This document shows positions 31,932 through 42,639 of a DNA stretch of 64,000 bases, in pieces; positions within the stretch are counted from its first letter, which is position 1, and every line of letters begins with the position of its first letter. The notes beneath the pieces were generated by a model that ran no database searches, was not told the origin of the DNA, and saw nothing but the letters and a program-made list of their open reading frames with translations. The position numbers and the translations under genes are program-made. This DNA comes from Thermothelomyces thermophilus ATCC 42464 (Eukaryota > Ascomycota > Sordariomycetes > Sordariales > Chaetomiaceae). The stretch covers positions 930,001-994,000 of the forward strand of contig NC_016476.1 of assembly GCF_000226095.1 (NCBI RefSeq). Reading direction: 5' to 3'.

Positions 31932-32007
31932 TACGAAACTGTAAAAGCGACATTGTAATTGCTGCTTCTAGCAATTGTACCTAAGTTAGGCCGTAGGTAT
32001 TCTGATA
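31932..32007 (-). repeat. TRIM 5' LTR (76 bp)
   Basis: Same length and order as 31567-31642. Differences are almost all C to T or G to A (TGCGAAACTGC to TACGAAACTGT, CTGACA to CTGATA), showing RIP on this copy. Confidence 0.85.
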
Positions 32008-32026
32008 TCCTGTTATTAGGTACCAC

Positions 32027-32239
32027 TACCGAACGTAGTGATAAGCTTCTAGGAGTATTAAAAGCAGTATCTGTAGTAGGTGGCTATATAAAGGAAAGAG
32101 TGCCTTGTTGAAACTATCTATAAAGGAGATAAAAAGAGTGGTATTTATAGATAAAGGGACTAGCCAATGCGTTAAACAGCCTTATATAGCTATAGTATAT
32201 ATATAGCTAATACTCTTAGAAGCTCTATAGCTTCTGACA
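32027..32239 (-). repeat. Copia-B 3' LTR
   Basis: About 213 bp. On the minus strand it starts TGTCAGAAGC next to a polypurine tract at 32240-32250 (CTAGGGGGTA). It is collinear with the Copia-A 5' LTR. The left end is set at TACCGAACG by comparison with TGCCAAACG in Copia-A. The 19 bp at 32008-32026 between it and the TRIM are of unknown origin. Confidence 0.8.
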
Positions 32240-34317
32240 TACCCCCTAGTTAAAGGCGATAGTCGTTTAATTACGCTTTGTAGTAATACTATTCTTAGTG
32301 TTATATCCTTTGTTACTCTTACCTTAATAGCTCCTTTAGGGGCCTACCTTCCGTATTCGGAAGTCTAAAAGAGTCAAGTATAGTAGAGCGATTTCTTTAA
32401 AGCTATGGATTAAATATAGCTATTATAACTATAATAGTAATAGTATTACTAGTTTTAATCGTAATAATAATAATAGGATAATGCCTCTTACGCTTAAATT
32501 AACGGATAACTCGTTAGGTACGCCTGCCGCGAATACTACAACTGCTAGCAGGTCGACTCCTACTCCTATAACACCTTGAAAGCGTAAGCGTGCTAAAGCT
32601 TCTAGACTGTAAGTGTTCCTGTTATCTCTATTCGATTGATTTTATTGCCGGTTTTGCAGTTTTCTAGCGATTCTAGCGATTTAAGTAAGTTCGTATAGTT
32701 TAGCTTCTTCTGGTTAATTTGATAGCGACTCTGTCATAGTTTCTAGCGCTCTGCTAGTCGCGTCTGGATCGTTTAAGCTAACTAAATATAGCGATATCGA
32801 AGCTAGTAAGCTTTATAAGGTGCCCTATGGAATGTATATATGGTCGGCTCTAATAGGACGTTCTTTTGGCAAATATTATAATCATTCCGGTACTAGCTCC
32901 TACTACTATTATTATACCTATAGTTCCTATAAGTATAAGGATATATATACTAATTGCCTATATATCTAATAGCTCTTACGATACTTATATTAACTATAAT
33001 GGTAACTTTACTTCTTACGTTAAGTTAGTAAAGGATTTAATAAAGGCTTTACTAGATAGAGCTAAGGCTTTTATAAGTCCTTGGATCCTGAACCTCTACC
33101 TCTAATATATAGGTAAATCACTAATAGATATATATAAGATCTTAAGAAGTTATATATAGTTCTTTGGAATAACCTTAAACATGCTAGTATAGACGATATA
33201 GAGGAGTACGAGCTTGATAAGGCTGAACTCGCGTGTTTTACAAAGATTGCCTGCTCTATATATAATATCTTCTACTAGTTAGGCAAGATTAAGGAAGCTT
33301 ATAATGCTTACATTAGCACGTCTAATGATACGTTAGGCGCTATATTGTTACCTAGCTAGGATAAAGGCAAGGGCAAGGCTATTGATCCTAGTAATAGCTA
33401 CTAATAGTAGATAGAGAGTATTAGGCGGTATTTTATTTAACAAATTTAACTTATCTTCTACCCTCTAGTTATATAAGCCTGTAACTAATATCTTAAAGAT
33501 TAAAGAGAGCCCTTTAGCGCTTAAAGGCTTATTAGCTAAGTCATTTAGTAAGCCTATTTACTAATATCTAACTAATTAGTGGATATATAGCTTTAAATAT
33601 TCCTTTCGCTACTTCCTAGCGTAACTATATATTATAGATATCTATATACTATAAGCAAGTATCAATACGTTTGTTCTTGGCCATTACTAGTGTAATTATT
33701 TACTAATTGTCATAGTAGTTATTCTAGGGTTCCCTAAGCTTAAGATCGATATCTATAAATAGCCTTTTAAGTACTATAGCCTCTCTTGCTATAAGGGAGA
33801 GCATTAGAAGTTCTACTTTAGTACTTAATATTATAATAGTATCCTAGTATAATACCTTTTACGTAATAGGACCTCCGAATAGGAAGAAGATATATCCCTA
33901 CGACGAATACCATATATCTAGATTATCTACATACAAAGCGTCCCTAGCAATTATAAACGTCGGACTTTCTAGCACTTACTTGCCTCTATATTAGATTGAC
34001 AGGCAAGAGCTCCTAAATAGATATCTTATTACTTGCTACACTTCTAACAAGTAGTCTAGTCCTAGGTTAGTTAGGTATTAAGAAAGTACTAACTAGGTAT
34101 ATATAATATCTAGATATAGTATAACTATATAGTATAGGATTAATCTAACAAGCTCCTAATACTCTTTAATCTATATACTAATAGCGCTCCCTTCGAACTT
34201 CTTGAGTTCTTTATAGCTTAAGGGAGTTAGCTTATATATACTAGGCACATCTAGCCTATATCTTCTTACTACCTTTCTAATATATTAGTTATAGACTAAC
34301 TATATCCTATATATAAG
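32240..34317 (-). mobile_element. Copia-B, part 1: polypurine tract, 3' region, RNase H
   Basis: Matches window positions 1-1925 (Copia-A) from 32339 on. It contains the RNase H relic (about 33740-34000, minus strand) and the start of the RT C-terminal part. It is interrupted at 34317 by Gypsy-1, with TSD ATAAG at 34313-34317 and 41941-41945. RIP-type stops occur throughout. Confidence 0.88.
32866..33440 (+). pseudogene. Plus-strand reading frame in the Copia-B 3' region
   Basis: Counterpart of the frame at 427-1045. The first 79 codons are open (hydrophobic start, then YVKLVKDLIKALLD). After one frame shift the charged part (IEEYELDKAEL) and the DKGKGKAIDPSNS tail follow. Product unknown. 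Confidence 0.4.
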
Positions 34318-34775
34318 TGTGACAAACCTAACTTAGACTTCTTCTAAAAGGGTTCAGACAAAGGTAGATTAAGCAGGACAAGTAGGCAGGTCGTCTAAGG
34401 GATTCGGTGAAGCCAAAGGGTTTATAACAACACTAGAGTTATCTCTCACAGTAGTCAACAACGATGCTTGGTATAAGTACTATAATTATAAGGGTTGCTA
34501 TCACTAGTGAACTCCTAGAGTCTACTATAACAAGTGACTATTTATATGTATATATACTTCTATCGGTCGCTTATAGTCCCCTTCTATCCTGTCCTTAGAT
34601 CGCCTTCGGTAGCTAGCTATCCTCTGCTATCTTTCCCTTTTTGGCAATTGTTCGCCTATAGTAGCCCGCGCTTCCTAGCGATCCTATGTCAGCCTCGCTT
34701 CGTGCCCTTCTTGATTGGTGGCTCATTTAGCCTGCTATACCCTACCGGGTCGCGGTATATGGTTGGCTTATAATA
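34318..34775 (-). repeat. Gypsy-1 3' LTR
   Basis: 458 bp; the plus strand starts TGTGACAAACC and ends GGCTTATAATA, followed by the polypurine complement TAATGCCCCCTCTTT. This copy keeps many CA/TG sites and is much less mutated than the 5' LTR at 41483-41940. Confidence 0.9.
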
Positions 34776-37700
34776 TAATGCCCCCTCTTTAGGGCTTTTG
34801 ACCTGAAAGCTTCTTATAACTTGTCTTAAGTACTACTAACACCCCCTTTTCCTAGTAGGTAACGTCCTTCTTCTGCTAACTTCCTTTTGCTATAGCTAAT
34901 TATATTCCTAGGAATCGTTGTAATCTTAAACGTAAACGATACACTATTACGATTAAGATTAAGCAAGAGGGTTACGAAGTTACTATACCTTATAAGCATT
35001 ATTGGAATATAAAGCTATAAAAGTATTATATAATAATAAAGGCTTTAAATAAGTATTAAAACTATATTTATATAAGTAAGAAGTATAGTAGTCTAAACGT
35101 TATAGATACCTATAAGTTCCTTATTATTTTTCTTTATAATCTTAGATTACTAACTATCTTAGTCCTTTTAAATTTATTAGAGTAGGAGAAGGTTTTAAGG
35201 GAGATTACTAAGACCAAGGCATTACTTACTTAGACGTTAAGCCGTTTAAGTCAATTACGTCGTTTATAGTAATCCCTATACGATCGTAGTACCGAAGTTT
35301 TTCGTCGTGGCGTAGCTTGTCTAGAGGAAGAGGAAGAGCTAGATACTCCTCTGCCGATGTCGGAGACGTAGACCCTTGTAGGTCAGGCTTAGGCGTTAGG
35401 TGCTTTTGACGTGCTTGATTAGGAGTTAATTAGGTTAGATCCTAGTCTTAATTCTAGCAGGTTCCCCTCTTTTTCCATTAGGGAATAGGCTTTAGAGCTA
35501 GTTTTTATAGCTAGTTAGGATTCTATTAGTAGAATTACTTTAGTTTCTTAGAGCAATTTAGGTTCTTAATAGGTTCTTATAAGTTATCTTCTAATCTAAA
35601 ATCAAGCTATTTAACTAGGTACTATAGTTCTCTATTAATAATATATAAATCTAGAATCTCTTTAATGTCCTATTCTTCCTCTTCGTCCTTTGCTTTAATA
35701 TATATAGCAACCTTAGCGTTCTTTAGTACTAGTTCGAGAAGTAAAATATAAAAAACATCTATCTATAGTCATATAGATAATAGTAACGATAGTTAGTAGT
35801 TAGATGTCGAAATTCGTTCTTTGATAACGAAGGGTCTAACCTTCTTAAAGTCTAGCTTCGTGCTTAGTCGTTTGGTTTATAAGTTTCGTACGATTAGGTA
35901 GACTTCGTCTCCCCTCTCTAGGTAAGGTCCCTTAAGCCTATGTTTGTTATAATAGTTCTTTATTCTAGTCTTAATAAACTCGAGTTCCTTTTTAAGCTTT
36001 TTATATAGTATATATATTTGTTTTACTTTGACTATTGCTCTTGGCACTATAACCTCTAGTCCTTACTTAAGGTCTACTTTATATCTGTAGTTCGCGAAGA
36101 ACGGTATAACTTTGGTTATTTCTGTTAGTATTATATTGTAAGCGAGTTATACTATTAGTAATAGCATGACCTAGTTATCTTACTAGTAGTTAATATAGGA
36201 ATGGAGGTACTACTTGATAACTTAGTTTAGTTACTCTATTTGTCTATTAGTCCATAGGTAATATGCCGTTAATAGCTTACTATTAACGTCTAATTGTTAT
36301 ATTAACGCTTACTAGAACTTTAACGCGAACTTAGTATCTCTATCGGTAATCTATTCTTGTAGCTAAGCATATACTAATATAACTTACTAATAGATTATAT
36401 CTACTAACTGTTTTGCTATCTAGGACTCTTTATAAGGAAAGAAGTATGCCTATTTAGTTAGGTAATCTACTATAGTAAGAATACTATCATAGGTCACTCC
36501 TATAGTTATATCCTTAGATTCTAGTAGCTTTGTAATAAAGTCTATTGTAACTAAACTCTATAGTTTGTTAGCTATTAGCAGTGGCTAAAGTAGCCTATAC
36601 GGCTTATATTATGCCGTTTTACTTCGATTACAAATATCATAGTTCTATATAACTTCCTTAACTTATACCGTTAACTATAGAAAGTCGTAGTATTTCCTAA
36701 CTTATACGATAGTCTTTGTAACTCCTTTATATCCTCCGAGTTTCGACTTATAGAGTTCCCAAATCATTCGTAGCTATTGATCCCTGTTGTAGATATATAC
36801 TTTGCCTCGATACTAGAGTTTTCTATCTCTTTCTTCTACTCCGTTAGGTACTAGTAGTCCGGGTGTTACTTGATACTATATCTCGTTAATCCTTTCTTCT
36901 CGAAAGATTATATAACACTCTAGGAACGAGTCAAATAGATTATCTTCTACGGATATCTACGTTTCGTGATATAGCGTTCCGTCTATTCGTTCCTTGAACA
37001 ATAGTAGTATTGTTTCCGTTTGTCCTTCCGTATAATCCGTTCATCGGCTTAAGATATCCGCTTATACATTTTCTTTGCCCTTCTTATAGCGGATCTCGAA
37101 GTTAAATTCCACGAGGAATTCTACCTATTATATTTGTCGTCTATTAAGCTCCTTTGTCATTATAAAGTATTGTAAGTTCTTATAATCTGTATATACTTGT
37201 ACTAGTTTAATCGTACCGCTAAGGTATAATTACCATTCTTTAAAAGCTTTGACAATCGCGAGTAGTTCCTTATTATAGATCGGATAATTAAGACGTAGTC
37301 TATCGAGCTTCTTTAAAAAGAAGGCTATAGGATGTAGCTTTCCTTGTCCGTCTCGTTATCCTAATTATCCTCTAATGGCGTAATCTAAAGTATCTGTTTC
37401 TATCTTAAATAGCTTTTTAGGATCTGGTAGTACTAGTACCAGATCTTTAGTAATGGAGTCGTAGATCTATATAAATGCTTACTTATATTATTCTTTCTAT
37501 CAGAATTTAGCGTTCTTTCTAGTAAATTTATATAAAGGTCATATAATCGCTCTAAAGTTCCTAATAAACATCCGGTAGAAGTTTGCAAATCCAATAAAGC
37601 TTTATACTTCCGTAATTAACATTAGTCATAGCCAATTCTTAATAGCTTTAACGTTTAAAGGTTCTATCCGGATTTGTCCTAGGGATATCTTATATCCTGA

Positions 37701-40700
37701 AAACACCGTTTTCCTGACGTAGAATTTGCTCTTTTCCTCATTAACTAATAGTTTATATATATATAGCGTGTCTAATACTACTTTTACGTACTTCCGGTGT
37801 TCGTCTATTGTCTTAGAGGAAATAAGTATATTATCGGGATAATATACCGTAAATTTGTCAAGAAAGGGTTAGATAGCTTAATTAATTAGGGCTTAGAACG
37901 TTACTAGCGCGTTTGTAAGTCCGAATGGCATGACGAGGTACTCGTAGTAGCCATAGGGTGTCCTAAAGGCCGTTTTCCATTCGTCGCCTTCTTTGATCCG
38001 TATATAGTTATAGGCCGATAGCAAGTTAAGATACGTAAAATATTAGGCTCCTATTAACTAATCTTAGAGCTATAAGATTAGTAGTAATAGGTATCGGTTT
38101 TTTACGGTCTATTTGTTAAGCTACTAATGGTCGATATATAACTATAGCTTTCTATCTTTCTTAGGTATAAATAAGATTAAGTAGCCTGTTAGCGATATCG
38201 ACAGATAGATATATCCTCTTTGAAGGTTCTCCTCCAAATATCACTTAAGTTCTTCGTTCTAAGTCTAGCTTATATAATAGATCTTAAAGAACTTTAGTTA
38301 TACTCCTTCCTTAAGCTTAATCTTATAATCCTATAGGCTATATTCCAATAGTCCTTCTAGATACTTCAGTTTAAATGCTAGGTATCCTTTATATTCTTTT
38401 GGTATTTCCCTAGTCTTGTCTCGTCTCTCGGTTTTCTAATAGTATATGAACTTGGTTCTATCTATAGCGATGCTAGCGATTTCTTCTATCTTAACCTACT
38501 ACTCCCATTGTAATGCTCCGCATTCGTTAATAGAGAGAATAGCTATTGGCGGTTTAGCTCGTTCCTCCTATCGTGATATTGATATTATTATACCGCCTCT
38601 TCTAAAGTCTATAGTAGTCTATCTGCCACTGTCTATCTCTTGCGGTAGATCCGTAGAATATGCCTTCCCCTAAGCATTATCCGCTCGCGATCCTTATACG
38701 CTCCCTATCTCGCTAGTTAAATATAACTCCGTTTAGGGTTATAGGTAGCTACTATTCTTCTAGCTAATGTCTAGGTCGTAATCTTCATACTATAGTAACC
38801 CTAATATTATATCTTTATCATTACCTATATCTATAATGCTAAATATAACTACTATGGTCTTTCCTATTATGGTAATATTAATTAGTTTAGTTTCCTTATA
38901 TACCTATTACGTCGGAAATGGCCCTTTGACTATACTATACTTCCGCTTCATTCTCTAGGGTATCTATAGCTAATTTATAAGCGTTAGCGAAATTAGGTTT
39001 ATCTCTACTCTACTATCTACTAGTACGAGCATTTCATACCGTTTCTATTATACTATTATCCATAGTCACTTGTCTTGCTACCATCGTCTAAAAATTATAG
39101 CGATTTCCTATATTTCTACCAGGAGGTCTTAATATAGTGGTCTCTTATGCTAGTTCCTCCTATACTACGCTACTACTCGCTGCTACACAGGCGTTAATGG
39201 TTTCCAGGCCCCTCGAAGGGCCCTAACCCATTTCCCAGGTCAGTGCTAACCTCTTCGGTTATTTAGCTAATAGTGGCTTCGTTAATTATATTCATTTCTA
39301 TAAGCCATTAAATGCTTACAGCTTTCTACTATTAAGTCTGTTTTACTTTTTATCATATATACTATAGCTTTATCTAAAGCTCTCGAATTCGCGATTTCTT
39401 TTCGTCTATATAATAGAGGTAATCGTTACTCTAGTACGAGTCCTATATGTCTCGTCCTATTCCGTACTACCTAGGCCAGGCTCATTTTAGAACTATTATA
39501 ATGCCTTCTAGATCATAGGCTTTGATCTTCTAGAGCAATTCGGCTGCTCTATTTCCTATATTATAGACCTATTCTATAGGACGTAAGCTTCCATCCTTAT
39601 TTCCTTGTCGGGTCAGCTAGTGATTATTTTCGAATTTGTTATAGAAGTAGTATCGGCATCTATATACTATATACTAGAACTAGGGCACTTATATATATGC
39701 CTTGTATCGAGGATATAGTTATATAGCGTTACCTAGGAGGTATTAGAATTCTTTCCTAAATCCTTCCTATTATATATAGACTATAGGTACCCTAATGCTA
39801 TAGTAAGAGTATTTCTTCTAGTAGCTCTCCTATATATACTCGTCTTTTCCGCGATTTATACATATAAACTAGTATTCTAGGTTCTATATGTCGTTACTAA
39901 GTTACTAATCGTCAAGGTATTTAGTATAGCTATCAGGCCTATTATATATTATAGGCTATCCTCCTTTAATAGTTTCTATAATATATTAGAGTTCCCTCGT
40001 CTTGTCCCTCATCTTATCGCTCTACTAGATAAGTCAAATCAAGCGTCTATCCCATTTACATAGTTCTATATTAAGCTAGAAAACTTCATTATAGTACTAT
40101 TTAATTTGTTCCTAGAGGAATAAAACATTAGGTCTAGATCTTTCGATTCCTTAGGTATCGGTTATTTACAATCTATCCCGCCTCTATATAACCGTAAAAC
40201 CCTACTACCTTAAGGCTAGGAGAATCGAAATTAGCAGTATATATTCTCCTACCATATCCCATTTAGCAAGACCTGTCTCTAGGTCTATAGTAACTAGTTC
40301 GAAGTACGGTGCTTATTCGTCTTTACCGTTGCTATCATATTCAAAACTGTCTATATCACTGCCCCTATCTTTATAGCTTATAGCCGCTACTTCGATAACG
40401 TTCTTGGTAGTTTCATTAATAGCCGTAATTTCCTTTCTAGGGACTGTCTTTTACTCTTTCTTCGGGCTTCGATATTCTCGCTTATAGTGCCCTTTCTTTC
40501 TATAGTTATAGTAGGTAATATTAGACTTGTCTTTGGTCGTCTTCTTCTAGTCTTACTTCTACATTATATCTATATCTATAGCTTTAGGGTATATTCTATA
40601 TAAGGTACTAATATACGTTCGCTTTTTCTTATCGTTAGCCTTAACTATAGTTCTATTTATTTGACCTTATCTCTACTACTCTTATATATAGAGTCGATTA

Positions 40701-41482
40701 TTGATTCTAATAGCCTATATAATATATTTGTCTAGAGTCTTAGGCCGATTATACTTATATAGCTTGTCTTTAACCTCTTCCTTTAAGCTATTATAGAATA
40801 GTTATATTAATGCTTTATTATTAAGCTAAGACTTAAGTATATCCTATCTAAACTATATAGTATAGGAGGCTACTAACTTAGTCTATCAGAGATTAGCAAG
40901 TCTTTCTTATATATAAATCTTCTCGTCTTTATCATTAAAAACCTTCTAAAGCTCTTCTTCGAAACGATCGTAAGATCAAAAGACTACTTATATGAATATA
41001 TCTTAGTCATCTTTATCTTCCTTAGTAAGATAGTTGTTCTATATAGGCTTAAACTATCTAAGTACCTTGCCCTCTAGTCTTATAGCTATATAGAGGACTT
41101 TAGCTTTGTCGTCCGGAAACTTGTCGTCATTGAGCCAGAAGTAGGATCAGAGGTTTATCAGGAATCCTATAAGATCTTCCTTAATTCCTCTATATTTGCT
41201 AGGTAGTTCGATCTTAATATAGCTTGCTTTAGCGCCCTCGAGTCCCTTAATCTTGGCATAGGCCTCGTTAACCAATTTCTACGAGTGCTTTTTGCCGTTC
41301 TTAAGTTCCTTGATTCGAGCTTAAGCAGCCTTATCTCTCTAGTCTAACTCCTAGATTTACTAATAGAGTTAACCAAGCTAGGTAAGTAGCTATTTGGCTA
41401 TGACGTTAGTAGCTATATTAATGTCGAGGTCAAAGTTACCTCTATTCTAAACTATGATAGAACAAAGGGAGTAATAGTAATA
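34776..41482 (-). pseudogene. Gypsy-1 gag-pol relic
   Basis: On the minus strand, from high to low coordinate: gag (about 41460-40440) with zinc knuckle at about 40520-40470, the unidentified Cys/His segment (about 40440-39100), protease near 39020 where DSG has become DSR, and RT with its active site near 37846-37830 changed from YLDD to YPDN. RNase H (about 37400), integrase (about 36750-36150), the GPY-like part near 35920 and the chromodomain (about 35690-35579) follow. Stops are RIP-type. A subfamily-B tail lies at about 35560-34790. Confidence 0.82.
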
Positions 41483-41940
41483 TATGACGAACCTAACTTA
41501 GACTTCTTCTAAAAGGGTTTAGACGAAGGTAGATTAAGTAGGACAAGTAGGTAGGTCGTCTAAGGAATTTGGTAAAGCTAAAGGGTTTATAATAATACTA
41601 GAGTTATCTTTTATAGTAGTTAATAACGATACTTAGTATAAGTACTATAATTATAAGGGTTACTATTACTAGTAAACTCTTAGAGTCTACTATAACGAGT
41701 GACTATTTATATGTATATATACTTCTATTAGTCGCTTATAGTCCCTTTCTATCCTGTCCTTAGATTGCCTTTAGTAGCTAGCTATCCTCCGCTATCTTTC
41801 CCTTTTTAGCAATTGTTTGCCTATAGTAGCCCGCGCTTCCTAGTGATTCTATATCAGCCTTGCTTTATGCCCTTCTTAATTAGTGGCTCATTTAGCCTGC
41901 TATACCCTACCGGGTCGTAGTATATAGTTAGCTTATAATA
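41483..41940 (-). repeat. Gypsy-1 5' LTR
   Basis: 458 bp; the plus strand starts TATGACGAACC and ends GCTTATAATA, followed by TSD ATAAG. Exactly the same length as the other LTR, but more RIP-converted. Confidence 0.9.
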
Positions 41941-42170
41941 ATAAGTCAGTCTCGAATCACCCTAATACTAAGGAACTAACCGATATTACCTTACTTATAG
42001 ATATTATATCGAGCTTTAATTCCTTCTATTATACGCTTAGCTACTATAGCATTACTTTTATAGAAGAAGACTAAGAAGTTATTAATATAGAAGATTAGGA
42101 TGACTCGTTTATTATAGCTTAGGAAGAGGCACTTCTCTTTGCCTAATGGTTCTATACCTAGATCTAATAG
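41941..42170 (-). mobile_element. Copia-B, part 2: RT catalytic core fragment
   Basis: A 230-bp island of Copia-B between Gypsy-1 and Gypsy-2. On the minus strand it encodes the RT core. An uninterrupted frame runs from 42176 to 41991 and contains FYINNFLVFFYKS, where both catalytic Asp of YIDD have become Asn (YINN). It corresponds to about 1930-2130 in Copia-A. Confidence 0.88.
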
Positions 42171-42623
42171 TGTCACGAGCTAACTATATACTGTGACCCG
42201 GTGGAGCGCAGCAGGCCAAACGAGCCACCAATCAAGAAGGGCACAGAGCAAGGCTAACACAGGATCACTAGGGAGCGCGGGCTACTATAGGCAAATAATT
42301 GCCAAAAGAGAAAAGATAGTAGAGGATAGCTAGCTACCAAAGGCAATCCTAGGGTAGGCTAGAAAGGGACTATAAGCGACTAATGAAAATATATATATAT
42401 ATAAATAATCACTTGTTATAGTAGACTCTAGGAGTTTACTAGTAATAGTAACCTATAATCATAGTATTTATACTAAGTATCGCTAACTATTATAAGAGAT
42501 AACTCTAGTATTATTATAAACCCTTTGGCTTTACCAAATCCCTTAGACGACCTATACGCTTATCCTACTTAATTTACCTCTATCTGAACCCTTTTAGAAG
42601 AAGTCTAAGTTAGGTTTATTATA
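42171..42623 (+). repeat. Gypsy-2 5' LTR
   Basis: 453 bp, starts TGTCACGAGC. It has 28 bp at 42261-42288 that are missing from the 3' LTR; the missing piece is bounded by AGG on both sides. The TATATATATATATAAATAA stretch near 42391-42408 is a TATA-like promoter candidate. Confidence 0.9.
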
Positions 42624-42639
42624 CATTGCTATTACTCCC

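Larger units (their letters stand above)
31567..32007 (-). mobile_element. TRIM-like miniature LTR retrotransposon
   Basis: 441 bp with two direct terminal repeats of exactly 76 bp (31567-31642 and 31932-32007), both TG..CA before RIP. Read on the minus strand the order is 5' LTR, primer-binding site (31931-31921), tRNA-like Pol III boxes, about 190 bp of spacer, polypurine tract (about 31652-31643), 3' LTR. There is no coding capacity. LTR start (TGTCAGAA), primer-binding site and polypurine tract all resemble those of the large Copia. I therefore infer a non-autonomous element moved by Copia proteins. No target-site duplication is recognisable: the left flank is SET coding sequence and the right flank is 19 bp before the Copia-B LTR. 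Confidence 0.75.
34318..41940 (-). mobile_element. Gypsy-1: complete, RIP-mutated chromovirus, minus strand
   Basis: 7623 bp with two 458-bp LTRs (34318-34775 and 41483-41940) and a perfect TSD ATAAG. It is inserted in Copia-B near the end of the RT region. Subfamily B: its LTR U3 and post-chromodomain region match Gypsy-2 and differ from Gypsy-0/-3. It is dead by RIP. Confidence 0.93.
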
